Assembly (NCBI RefSeq): GCF_002284575.1
Contig: NZ_NPKJ01000060.1
Span: 358,515-422,514 of the forward strand
Direction: 5' to 3'
DNA: 64,000 nucleotides
DNA from: Mesorhizobium temperatum
Lineage (GTDB): Bacteria; Pseudomonadota; Alphaproteobacteria; Rhizobiales; Rhizobiaceae
Shown: piece by piece, positions 42,376-51,212 of the stretch
How the letters are laid out: each line of letters starts with the position of its first letter
How positions within the stretch are numbered: the first letter of the stretch is position 1
The notes under the pieces: generated by a model
Told to the model about the DNA's origin: nothing
Database searches by the model: none
Seen by the model: the letters and a program-made list of their open reading frames with translations, nothing else
Program-made: the position numbers and the translations under genes

Positions 42376-42482
42376 CAGCCACTCCTTGGGGAAAGACCGT
42401 ATGTAGGGAGCGCCGCCAGCCTTGTCACACCAATTCGCTTGAGCCAATGATCAGCGGAAATGATCGCTGGAACGCAGCCAGT

Positions 42483-43169
42483 CTACTCGACCTGGCCTTC
42501 AATCGCCCTGCCCCAGCCGAGCAGCGGTCTTGCCCGCAAGGCGAAATCGACAAGCTCGTCGACCAAGGCCGGCCCATGGATTCCCGCAGGGTCGATTTCG
42601 TGCCGGACGGCGAAATGCCGGTTGCGGATGGCCGCCGCCAGATCGGCGTCCGTGACATGCTCGAAGCCGCGTGGCGCTCGCTTCATGCAGCCTTCCGCAT
42701 CGAGTTCGAGACGGTTTTGCTTCAGCGCCTTGATCAGCGCCCGGAATTCGTCCGGCCGCGTCGCGATGGCGTTGCGCATCGCCAGCAAGAGCGCCGGCCC
42801 GGGCTGCCACCAGGCAACGCCGGCAAAGCAGCGCTCAAGCCCGATATGGACGAAGAACACGCCCTGTTCCATCTTGGTGCCGTCAGGCGAAAGGATTGCC
42901 GACAGATGCCGGTTGTAAGGACTTTTGTCCTTGGAGAAACGCACGTCGCGATTGATCCGGAACAGCGACTTCTTGCGATCGCCGCGCAAGCCCAGCCCCA
43001 CTGCCGCGAAGCGCTCGGAGAGCGTTTCGACCAGATCGCCGAAAGGGTCGCGCAGCTCGCTTTCGAAAAGGTCGCGGTTTTCCAGAAACCACTCCCGGCT
43101 CTGATGAAAATCGAGTGCCTTGAGGAAAGGAATGGCCTTTTGGCCGAAACCGTTAAATGCCACCGTCAC
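42483..43169 (-). CDS. DUF2461 domain protein
   Basis: A 228-residue soluble protein of the DUF2461 / TIGR02453 family, of unknown function. It shows AFNGFGQKAIPFLKALDFHQSREWF, RINRDVRFSKDKSPYNRHLSAIL and YFVHI-like FFVHIGLERCFAGVAWWQP. A GTG start at 43169 overlaps the ligA stop (GTGA), so it is translationally coupled as the last gene of the ligA end of the cluster. The frame's earlier codons lie inside ligA and are unlikely to be used. Confidence 0.88.
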   Translation of the reverse strand: MTVAFNGFGQKAIPFLKALDFHQSREWFLENRDLFESELRDPFGDLVETLSERFAAVGLGLRGDRKKSLFRINRDVRFSKDKSPYNRHLSAILSPDGTKMEQGVFFVHIGLERCFAGVAWWQPGPALLLAMRNAIATRPDEFRALIKALKQNRLELDAEGCMKRAPRGFEHVTDADLAAAIRNRHFAVRHEIDPAGIHGPALVDELVDFALRARPLLGWGRAIEGQVE

Positions 43170-45316
43170 GCCTTGCCGATCCGCGCCAGCCACGCGTCCT
43201 CGTCGATCACTTCGATGCCGAGCTCGGTGGCGAGCTTGAGCTTGGAGCCGGCACCTGGCCCGGCAACGACGAGATCGGTCTTCTTCGACACCGAGCCGGC
43301 GACCTTGGCGCCGAGCTTTTCGGCCATCGCCTTGGCTTCGTCGCGCGACATTTTCTCCAGCGCACCGGTGAAGACCACCGTCTTGCCGGAGACCGGCGAC
43401 GACACGCGACCGACCGGCTCCTCGTCGAGCACTGTGACTTCCGCCAGCAATGCATCGAGCGCCTGCCGGTTGTGGTCTTCGGCGAAGAAATCGACCACCG
43501 CTTCGGCAACGATCGAGCCGATGCCGCTAATGCCGTTCAACTCCTGCCAGGCAGCGTTGCCTGGGTCGCCCTTGCCGGTCGGCATGACGGCGTTTTGCCC
43601 GGCTTCGCGAAAAGCGGCAAAGGAAAGGAAATGGCGGGCCAGCCGCTTGGCATTGGTCTCGCCGATGTGGCGGATGCCGAGCGCATAGAGGAAGCGCGAG
43701 AACTCGACCTGCCGCCGATCGTCGATTGCCGCGAACAGCTTGCGTACCGAGGTCGCTCCGAAACCGTCGACATTCTCGAGCTTGGTCAACGATGCTGCCT
43801 GCCGTGCCTTCAGGGTGAAGATGTCGGCCGGCGAATAGATGCGTAGTGACGGATCCTCGGCATGGAAGAAGAACTCGATCTGCTTCTCACCGAGCCCCTC
43901 GATGTCAAAAGCACCTCGAGACACGAAATGGCGCAGACGCTCGACCGCTTGCGCAGGGCAGATCAATCCGCCGGTGCAGCGCCTGACTGCTTCACCCTCC
44001 TCGCGCACGGCGTGGCTGCCGCAGGCAGGGCAAAGCACTGGGAAAGCATATGGGATACTGTCGGGCGGCCGCTTCTCCAAGACCACGTCGATGACCTGCG
44101 GGATGACATCGCCAGCACGCTGGATGCTCACAGTGTCGCCGATGCGAATGTCGCGGCCTTCGCGGATCGGCTGGCCGTTATTGCCGATGCCTTTGATGTA
44201 GTCCTCATTGTGCAGCGTTGCGTTGGTCACCACGACGCCGCCGACCGTCACCGGCACCAGCCGCGCCACCGGCGTCAGCGCGCCGGTGCGGCCGACCTGG
44301 ATGTCGATGCCGGTCAGGATCGTGGTCGCCTTCTCGGCCGGGAATTTGTGCGCGATCGCCCAGCGCGGCGAGCGTGAGACGAAGCCCAGCCGCTGCTGCA
44401 GCTCGAGGCTGTTCACCTTGTAGACGACGCCGTCGATGTCGTAGCCGAGCGTCGCCCGGTTGGATTCGATCAGCCGGTATTGTTCGAGCAGCCCCTCGAC
44501 GCTGTCGAACAGCTTCATCAGCGGATTGACCCTGAAGCCGAAACGCTCGAACGCGGCCACCATGCCCATCTGCGTGTCGGCGGGCATGGCGCTCACCGCG
44601 CCCCAGGTATAGGCGAAAAAGCGCAGCGGCCGGCTGGCGGTGATAGAAGTATCGAGCTGCCGCAAGGAGCCTGCCGCCGAGTTGCGCGGATTGGCAAAAA
44701 CCTGCTTTCCGGCCTCGGCATTGCGGCGATTGAGTTCGGCGAAATCGGTGAGGCGCATATAGACCTCGCCCCGTACTTCCAATACGTCGGGAAAGTCCCC
44801 CGAAAGCACATTGGGAATCTCGGCGATGGTGCGGGCGTTGGCCGTCACATCCTCGCCGACCTGGCCATTGCCGCGCGTTGCCGCCGTCACCAGCCGTCCG
44901 GCCTCGTAGCGCAGCGACAGCGACAGGCCGTCGATCTTCGGCTCGGCTGTCATCGCCAGCGGCGCGTCGGCGCCGAGCCTGAGGAAGCGGCGGATGCGGC
45001 CGACGAAATCGATCACGTCCGCTTCGGCAAAAGCGTTGTCGAGCGACAGCATCGGAATGGCATGGACGATCTTGCGGAATTTCTCCGAGACCGCCGCACC
45101 GACTTTGCGTGACGGCGAATCCTCGCGCACAAGGGCGGGAAACCGCTGTTCGATGGCGAGGTTGCGCCGCCGCAGCGCGTCGTAAGCCGCGTCCGAAATC
45201 GTCGGCGCGTCCTCGGCGTGGTAACGCTGGTCGTGAGCGGCGATTTCCTCGGCCAACCGCTTCAGCTCGCTGGCTGCTTCACTTTCGCTGAGTGATTCGA
45301 CTGACTTTTCGGGCAT
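43166..45316 (-). CDS. ligA: NAD-dependent DNA ligase
   Basis: Seals nicks in DNA during replication and repair. The 716-residue protein has the Ia domain (about 10-75), the adenylation domain with the catalytic Lys in AEPKIDGLSLSLRYE (about 125), the OB fold, a four-cysteine zinc finger (CPACGS...RRCTGGLICPAQ, about 420-445), helix-hairpin-helix repeats (NVDGFGATSVRKL and GISGIGSIVAEAV) and a C-terminal BRCT domain (about 640-716). Length is slightly above the usual 670. Last essential gene of the dcw-linked run. Confidence 0.98.
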   Translation of the reverse strand: MPEKSVESLSESEAASELKRLAEEIAAHDQRYHAEDAPTISDAAYDALRRRNLAIEQRFPALVREDSPSRKVGAAVSEKFRKIVHAIPMLSLDNAFAEADVIDFVGRIRRFLRLGADAPLAMTAEPKIDGLSLSLRYEAGRLVTAATRGNGQVGEDVTANARTIAEIPNVLSGDFPDVLEVRGEVYMRLTDFAELNRRNAEAGKQVFANPRNSAAGSLRQLDTSITASRPLRFFAYTWGAVSAMPADTQMGMVAAFERFGFRVNPLMKLFDSVEGLLEQYRLIESNRATLGYDIDGVVYKVNSLELQQRLGFVSRSPRWAIAHKFPAEKATTILTGIDIQVGRTGALTPVARLVPVTVGGVVVTNATLHNEDYIKGIGNNGQPIREGRDIRIGDTVSIQRAGDVIPQVIDVVLEKRPPDSIPYAFPVLCPACGSHAVREEGEAVRRCTGGLICPAQAVERLRHFVSRGAFDIEGLGEKQIEFFFHAEDPSLRIYSPADIFTLKARQAASLTKLENVDGFGATSVRKLFAAIDDRRQVEFSRFLYALGIRHIGETNAKRLARHFLSFAAFREAGQNAVMPTGKGDPGNAAWQELNGISGIGSIVAEAVVDFFAEDHNRQALDALLAEVTVLDEEPVGRVSSPVSGKTVVFTGALEKMSRDEAKAMAEKLGAKVAGSVSKKTDLVVAGPGAGSKLKLATELGIEVIDEDAWLARIGKA

Positions 45317-45505
45317 GCACGGCTCCTCGACGCTGACCCGGAACGATTTCCTGGGCCATGCGCGAAATCAAATTGCTACAGCTTCCTTGCGCGTTCGAAG
45401 GACGCGCGGCGCGCCACAATAGATCAGGATTTTGAGAAAATCATTGCTGAACGGCAGGATGGAGCCACATCCTGACTCGATCCACAACGCCAAGCATGAG
45501 CTCTG

Positions 45506-47176
45506 CTATGCTGCGGTGTTTTCGCGAAGCAGCCGCTCGGCCGCCGCACGCGCCTCGTCGGTGATGGTCGCCCCGGCGAGCATCCGCGCGATCTCTTCCT
45601 GGCGCGCCGCGCGGTCCATTTCGGCGATGCCGGTGGCGACACGATCGGCGCCGCCGGATTTGGAGATCAGGAAATGCGTCGCCGCGCGTGCCGCCACTTG
45701 CGGCGCGTGCGTAACCGAAAGCACCTGCACGCGCTTCGACAGCCGCGCCAGCCTTTGGCCGATGGCGTCCGCCACCGCGCCGCCAACGCCGGTGTCGATT
45801 TCATCGAAGACCAAGGTCGGCGCCGAGCTGCGGTCGGCCAGCGCCACCTTAAGCGCCAGCAGGAACCGCGAAAGCTCGCCACCGGAGGCGACCTTCATCA
45901 TCGGGCCCGGTCTTGTGCCGGGATTGGTGCGCACCCAGAACTCGACCTGATCGATGCCGTCTTCCATGCGGCTCTCGGCCTCACTTGCCATCTCGACGAT
46001 GAAGGCGGCCCGTTCGAGCTTCAGTGCCGGCAGTTCGGCCATCACCGCCCTGGTCAATCCGATCGTCGCCGCATGGCGAAGCGACGAAAGTTGTGCCGCG
46101 GCAATGTCATAGGTTTCGCGCGCGGCGGCGGCTTGCTTCTCCAGCCCGTGCAGGCGCTCCTCGCCGGCGTCGAGATCGGCGAGATCTGCCGCCATCGTGT
46201 CGCGCAATTGCGCCAGATCGTCGACCGCCACACTGTGCTTGCGTGAGGCGGCGCGCAGCGAAAACAGCCGCTCCTCGGCCTGTTCCAGCCGCCGCGGATC
46301 GTATTCGGTGGCGCGAAGTGCCGCTTCCACGCCCGATTGCGCCGCGTCGAGCGACAGCATCGCTTCGTCGAGCGATTTGACCACGTCGTCGAGCAGGCCG
46401 GGCACCTCGGTCACCTTGCGCTGCAGCCGCCGCAACAGGCTGGCGAGTTGCGGCAGGGGCGACGACGGTCCCGAGAGCACATCCTGCGCGTCATGGATTT
46501 CCGAGGCGATCTTTTCCGCCCGCATCATAGAGGCACGGAGTTCGGCAAGGTCGGCTTCCTCGCCGGGCTGGGGGTCGAGCTTCGTCAATTCGGCGACCGC
46601 GGCGCGCAGATAGTCGGCCTCGCGGGCCGCCGCCTCCACCTTGGCGCGGTGTCGCAAAAATTCCTGCTCGCAGGCCCGCCAGTACCGCCATGCCTCGCCG
46701 GTCGCCCGCACAGCGCCGAGATGACCGCCAAAACTGTCCAACAATTCGCGATGGGCGCCGGGATCGACCAGGGCACGCTCGTCATGCTGGCCGTGGATCT
46801 CGACAAGCGCGTGACCGACGTCGCGCATCAGCGTCACGCTGGAAGGCTGGTCGTTGACGAAGACGCGGGTGCGGCCGTCCGCCGTCTGCACGCGCCGCAG
46901 GATGATGTCGCCATCGTCCTCGATGGCGTTATCGGCAAGCAGCATGCGGGCAGGATGGTTGCGCGGCACGTCGAACACCGCGATGACCTGGCCCTGTGCC
47001 GCGCCATGCCGCACCAGCGAGGCGTCACCGCGGGCGCCAAGCGCCAGCGACAGCGCGTCGAGCAGGATGGATTTTCCAGCGCCGGTTTCGCCGGTCAGCA
47101 CTGAAAGACCGGACGAGAAATCGATGTCCAGCTTCTCGATCAGAACGATATCGCGGATCGACAGTCTGGAAAGCAT
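45506..47176 (-). CDS. recN: DNA repair protein RecN
   Basis: SMC-like ATPase for double-strand-break repair. In 556 residues: Walker A GETGAGKSILLDAL (about 30-43), a long coiled-coil centre (about 160-360) and a C-terminal half with signature GGELSRFLLALKVAL, Walker B LVFDEIDTGVGG and a following His-loop VTHAPQVAA. The family is normally about 555 residues. It lies 13 bases after bamD on the same strand, so is likely co-transcribed. A 189-base gap without obvious signals separates it from ligA. Confidence 0.97.
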   Translation of the reverse strand: MLSRLSIRDIVLIEKLDIDFSSGLSVLTGETGAGKSILLDALSLALGARGDASLVRHGAAQGQVIAVFDVPRNHPARMLLADNAIEDDGDIILRRVQTADGRTRVFVNDQPSSVTLMRDVGHALVEIHGQHDERALVDPGAHRELLDSFGGHLGAVRATGEAWRYWRACEQEFLRHRAKVEAAAREADYLRAAVAELTKLDPQPGEEADLAELRASMMRAEKIASEIHDAQDVLSGPSSPLPQLASLLRRLQRKVTEVPGLLDDVVKSLDEAMLSLDAAQSGVEAALRATEYDPRRLEQAEERLFSLRAASRKHSVAVDDLAQLRDTMAADLADLDAGEERLHGLEKQAAAARETYDIAAAQLSSLRHAATIGLTRAVMAELPALKLERAAFIVEMASEAESRMEDGIDQVEFWVRTNPGTRPGPMMKVASGGELSRFLLALKVALADRSSAPTLVFDEIDTGVGGAVADAIGQRLARLSKRVQVLSVTHAPQVAARAATHFLISKSGGADRVATGIAEMDRAARQEEIARMLAGATITDEARAAAERLLRENTAA

Positions 47177-47189
47177 GGTGGCGCGCCGC

Positions 47190-48059
47190 TCAGGCGCCGG
47201 TGATCAGCTTCCCGGCCTTGGCGATCCACGAGCCGGCATTCTCGCGCGGCTCGAGCCCACCAGTCTGCAGGAGCTTGTAGGAATCCTTGTACCACACGCT
47301 GTCGGGATAGTTGGTGCCGAGCACAGCCGCGGCAGTCTGCGCTTCCGATGTCAGCCCCATCGCATAATATGTTTCGGTAAGGCGCGCGAGCGCTTCCTCG
47401 ACATGACGCGTGTTGGAATAGGTCTCCACCACGAGGCGGAACCGCTTGACGGCGGCGATATATTCACGGCGCTCGAGATAGTAGCGGCCGATCTGCATCT
47501 CCTTGCCGGCGAGCTGGTCGTTGGCGAAGCGGATCTTTTCCTTGGCGTCATCGACATATTCGGAATCGGGCCAGCGCGTCACCAGATCCTGCATCGTCTG
47601 CACGGTCTGACGCGCTTCCTTCTGGTCCTGGGTGACGTCCCTGATTTGCCGGTAGTAGCTCAGCCCGATGATGTACTGGGCATAGGCCGCGTCGTCGGTC
47701 GACGGATAGAGCGTGAGATAGCGCTTGGCCGAACCGATCGCCTCGGTATAGTTGCCCTGGCGATAGTCGGCAAAGGCGCCCATCACCATCGATTTACGGG
47801 CGTATTCGGAATAGGGATGCTGGCGGTCGACCGCACTGAATTTGCGGCTCGCCTCCTGCAGGCGCCCGGCATTCAGATTGGCGAGGCCCTGATTGTAGAG
47901 AACGTCGGCCGGCTCGGTCTGCTCGACATAGGTCGACAGGTCGACATCCTTCTCGGACGACATGCAGGCCGACAGGAACAGCGATGGAACAACCACCGAA
48001 AGCGCCAGGAAAACAGCCCGATGCGGCGCTTTCGATTGACCAATTCGCTTGAAGAACAT
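47190..48059 (-). CDS. bamD: Outer membrane assembly lipoprotein BamD
   Basis: Essential lipoprotein of the Bam complex that folds outer-membrane proteins. In 289 residues it has a lipoprotein signal (about 1-20) ending in the lipobox LSAC, then five TPR-like repeats: YNQGLANLNAGRLQEASRKFSAVDRQHPYSEYA, KSMVMGAFADYRQGNYTEAIGSAKRYLTLYPSTDDA and so on. The ATG at 48059 (MFFKRIG) sits just before the signal peptide and is preferred to 48098. It is followed by recN. Confidence 0.95.
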   Translation of the reverse strand: MFFKRIGQSKAPHRAVFLALSVVVPSLFLSACMSSEKDVDLSTYVEQTEPADVLYNQGLANLNAGRLQEASRKFSAVDRQHPYSEYARKSMVMGAFADYRQGNYTEAIGSAKRYLTLYPSTDDAAYAQYIIGLSYYRQIRDVTQDQKEARQTVQTMQDLVTRWPDSEYVDDAKEKIRFANDQLAGKEMQIGRYYLERREYIAAVKRFRLVVETYSNTRHVEEALARLTETYYAMGLTSEAQTAAAVLGTNYPDSVWYKDSYKLLQTGGLEPRENAGSWIAKAGKLITGA

Positions 48060-48271
48060 GATTGGATTCCGCCCTTTCGGCGTCATTTCAGTCGTCATTT
48101 CGGTCTGGGGCAGCAGGCATAACCATAATCGCCGTGCCCGGCAACGCTATCTCCGGCCAATCGCACATTTTTGTGGCGACCTGGCGCAGCCTGCACACTT
48201 GCGTGATTTCGCCGGCCAATGATGCATTCATGCAACACCGGCCGGCAGCCATAAACCCGAAACGTTAAGAA

Positions 48272-49219
48272 TCAGATCATCCAGGGCGCGTAGACAGGCG
48301 CATAGACGGCGCTCATCTCGGCGGTACGACCGCGCTCGCGGCGCGTCGTTTCGACGATCTCGAACGCCGAACGGTCCGACAAAAGGCGGCGCAGCGCTGC
48401 CGCATTCAGCCTGTGGCCGCCGCGATAGGAACGGAAGCAGCCAATGAACCGGGCGCCGGCCAGCGCCAGATCGCCCATGGCGTCCATCGTCTTGTGGCGC
48501 ACGAACTCGTTGGGATAGCGCAAGCCTCCCATATTGATCACGCGGTTGTCGTCGCCGATCACCAGGGAGTTTTCCAGCGAGGAGCCAAGCGCATAGCCGG
48601 CTGCCCACAGCCGCTCGACGTCCTTCATGAAACCAAAGGTACGGGCCCGCGCGATATCGCGGCGGAAAATGTCGGCGTTCATGTCGGATGCGAACAGCTG
48701 ACGGCCGATCGCTGGGCTTTCGAAATCGATCTCGATCTCGAAGCGCGTGCCGTCATAGGGCCTGAACTCCGCCCAGGAGGCACCGTTCTCGATGCGAACC
48801 GGCTTGACCACACGGATATAGCGGCGCTTGACCGGCAGCGTATCGATGCCCGCCTGGTCGATCGCCTCGACGAACGCCATGGCGCTGCCGTCAAGGATCG
48901 GAACCTCATGGCCGTCGATCTCGATGACGACATTGTCGATGCCGAGCCCGAAAAGGGTGGCCATCAGATGTTCGACGGTGGCGATATGCTCGCCTGCCGG
49001 ATCGCCGAGCATGGTGCAGAGATCGGTGGCGCCGACCTCGGAAACGAGCGCACGGAACTCCCGGTCTTCGCCTCCATTCGAAAGCTGGAACACGACACCT
49101 GTATCAGCGTCTGCCGGCAGGAAATGAACGGTAACGGGATTGCCGCTGTGAACGCCGGTGCCGGTCAGCGTCGCACGCGATTTAAGTGTCGTCTGATAGT
49201 CGTGCAAAACAAACCCCAT
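48272..49219 (-). CDS. lpxC: UDP-3-O-acyl-N-acetylglucosamine deacetylase
   Basis: Zinc amidase for the committed step of lipid A synthesis. The 315-residue product begins MGFVLHDYQTTLKSRATLTGTGVHSG, matching the family N-terminus, so the ATG at 49219 is chosen over 49246. Zinc ligands are visible: His in ATVEHLMATLFGLGIDN (about 77) and His/Asp in NEFVRHKTMDAMGDLAL (about 238-242). The catalytic Glu is in the same VEHL motif. It lies between ftsZ and bamD, the usual alphaproteobacterial position. Confidence 0.97.
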   Translation of the reverse strand: MGFVLHDYQTTLKSRATLTGTGVHSGNPVTVHFLPADADTGVVFQLSNGGEDREFRALVSEVGATDLCTMLGDPAGEHIATVEHLMATLFGLGIDNVVIEIDGHEVPILDGSAMAFVEAIDQAGIDTLPVKRRYIRVVKPVRIENGASWAEFRPYDGTRFEIEIDFESPAIGRQLFASDMNADIFRRDIARARTFGFMKDVERLWAAGYALGSSLENSLVIGDDNRVINMGGLRYPNEFVRHKTMDAMGDLALAGARFIGCFRSYRGGHRLNAAALRRLLSDRSAFEIVETTRRERGRTAEMSAVYAPVYAPWMI

Positions 49220-49492
49220 AGCCCATACTGCCAACGTCCGCTTCATTAGCCCAAGGGCGCGGCTCTTTGATCGGCAGGCAGGGCCACTTCCCCGAATCCC
49301 AGCAAACCGAAATTGATCGGGGCGAAGATAGTGGTCCGGCAGGAAGTCTCCAAATCACGGTTTCTTACTCTCTGTAACCGCAATCCGAAGCGGATACGGT
49401 CTCGTAACTCCCTGTTTTACAAGCACTTTTAACATTAACAGGCAAACAATTTCTTGTCTGCCTGTTAACAACTGTTACGGACCGTTAACAGG
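49220..49492. other. ftsZ-lpxC intergenic region
   Basis: These 273 bases hold the ftsZ end hairpin (49435-49468), a cluster of TTAACA/GTTAAC sites near 49429-49490, and presumably the lpxC promoter on the minus strand. I see no coding frame with support. Confidence 0.6.
49435..49468 (-). terminator. Long inverted repeat downstream of ftsZ
   Basis: TTAACAGGCA (49435-49444) and TGCCTGTTAA (49459-49468) are perfect 10-bp arms, extended inwards by ACAA/TTGT after one mismatch. It lies 25 bases past the ftsZ stop on the minus strand, and is followed there by an AT-rich stretch (TGTTAAAAG). A terminator is the simplest reading. The TTAACA content also makes a protein-binding site possible. Confidence 0.55.
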
Positions 49493-51145
49493 TCAGTTGG
49501 CCTGGCGGCGCAGGAATGCCGGAATCTCCAGCTGATCGTCTTCCTGGACAGCCCTGCTCTGCGGCGTCAGCCGGCCCTGGTCGTCCAACTGGCCGCGGCG
49601 TGGCGCGTAAAGCTGCGGATCCTGGCTGGCAAGGCGGCGCACTTCGGGCGCCGCCTGGCGCAGTTTCGGCTCGCGCGGCTGCGCCGGCTGCAGCCGTGCA
49701 GGCTCTTCTTCGCGGCGGGTAAGGCCGTTGGTCAGGCGCTTGAGCAGTCCCATCGGGCCGCTGTTCTCATGGTCAGCCGGGCGGCCCTTGGCTTCCACTT
49801 CGGCTTTCACCACCGGCGGGAAATCCTCGACGCGCGGCATGCGCTGGGGTGCTGCGGCCGCCGGCTGAAGCACTTCACGCTGCGGAGCAGGCTGCATCAC
49901 CTGATGCACGATCGGCTGCGGCTGCGCCGGCGGCGCCTGGAAGATCTTGCTCTGCGGCCGGAAATCTTCCGCCTGGGCAGCCGGCGCGGGACGCGCCATC
50001 GCCGCGGCATTCGCCTCGGCGAGTTGGATGGCCTCGGCTACAGGATCGGCGGCGCGCGGCTCGTAGCCCCCCTGCTGGACAGGCGCCGGACGGCTTTCCG
50101 TGACCGGAACGGCCGGGCGATTGACCGGCTTTGGCGGGGCCGTGCGGATGGCGATCGGCGCGGCGGCGATTTCAGCCGCCGATTTGTCGATGCCGGTGGC
50201 GACCACCGAGACGCGAATGACGCCCTCGAGATCCTCGTCGAACGTCGCACCCAGAATGATGTTGGCTTCCTGGTCGACCTCCTCGCGAATGCGGGTCGCC
50301 GCCTCGTCGACTTCGAACAGGGTCAGGTCGCGGCCGCCGGTGATCGAGATCAACAGGCCCTTGGCGCCCTTCATCGAGGTCTCGTCGAGCAGCGGGTTGG
50401 CGATCGCGGCTTCGGCGGCGGCCATGGCGCGACCCTCGCCGGAAGCTTCGCCCGTCCCCATCATCGCCTTGCCCATCTCGCGCATGACCGAGCGGACGTC
50501 GGCGAAGTCGAGGTTGATCAGCCCTTCCTTGACCATCAGGTCGGTGATGCAGGCGACGCCGGAATAGAGCACCTGGTCGGCCATGGCGAAAGCGTCGGCG
50601 AAGGTCGTCTTGTCATTGGCCAGCCGGAACAGGTTCTGGTTGGGGATGACGATGAGGGTGTCGACGCATTTCTGCAATTCCTCGATGCCCAGATCCGCCG
50701 TCTTCATGCGGCGCTGGCCTTCGAAATGGAACGGCTTGGTGACGACGCCGACGGTGAGGATCCCCTTTTCGCGGGCTGCACGTGCAACGACCGGCGCGGC
50801 CCCCGTGCCGGTGCCGCCGCCCATGCCGGCAGTGACGAAGCACATATGGGTGTTGGAGAGATGATCGACGATCTCATCGATGCATTCCTCCGCCGCCGCG
50901 CGTCCGACTTCCGGCTGCGATCCCGCACCCAGGCCCTCGGTGACATGCGCGCCGAGCTGGATCAGGCGGTCCGCCTTGGACATGGTCAGCGCCTGCGCGT
51001 CGGTATTGGCGACCACGAACTCGACGCCGCGCAAGCCGGCGGTGATCATGTTGTTGACGGCATTGCCGCCGCCGCCGCCGACACCGAACACGGTGATACG
51101 CGGCTTGAGCTCGGTGATATCCGGCTTCTGCAGATTGATGGTCAT
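49493..51145 (-). CDS. ftsZ: Cell division protein FtsZ
   Basis: Tubulin-like GTPase that builds the division ring. In 550 residues: the GTP-binding motif GGGTGTG at 109-115, N-terminal FGVGGGGGNAV (20-30), synergy-loop region NLDFADVRSVMREMGKAMMGTG (about 205-225). A long disordered Pro/Ala/Gln linker (about 330-535), typical of Rhizobiales, ends in the conserved FtsA/ZipA-binding peptide DDQLEIPAFLRRQ. It is the last of the ftsQAZ run, with a 67-base gap from ftsA. Confidence 0.98.
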   Translation of the reverse strand: MTINLQKPDITELKPRITVFGVGGGGGNAVNNMITAGLRGVEFVVANTDAQALTMSKADRLIQLGAHVTEGLGAGSQPEVGRAAAEECIDEIVDHLSNTHMCFVTAGMGGGTGTGAAPVVARAAREKGILTVGVVTKPFHFEGQRRMKTADLGIEELQKCVDTLIVIPNQNLFRLANDKTTFADAFAMADQVLYSGVACITDLMVKEGLINLDFADVRSVMREMGKAMMGTGEASGEGRAMAAAEAAIANPLLDETSMKGAKGLLISITGGRDLTLFEVDEAATRIREEVDQEANIILGATFDEDLEGVIRVSVVATGIDKSAAEIAAAPIAIRTAPPKPVNRPAVPVTESRPAPVQQGGYEPRAADPVAEAIQLAEANAAAMARPAPAAQAEDFRPQSKIFQAPPAQPQPIVHQVMQPAPQREVLQPAAAAPQRMPRVEDFPPVVKAEVEAKGRPADHENSGPMGLLKRLTNGLTRREEEPARLQPAQPREPKLRQAAPEVRRLASQDPQLYAPRRGQLDDQGRLTPQSRAVQEDDQLEIPAFLRRQAN

Positions 51146-51212
51146 TGTCTCCGTCCTTTGCCTTTCCCGCCGCTTCGCCGCTGCGGCCGCCTATGGGGCT
51201 GTCCCCGTCAAT

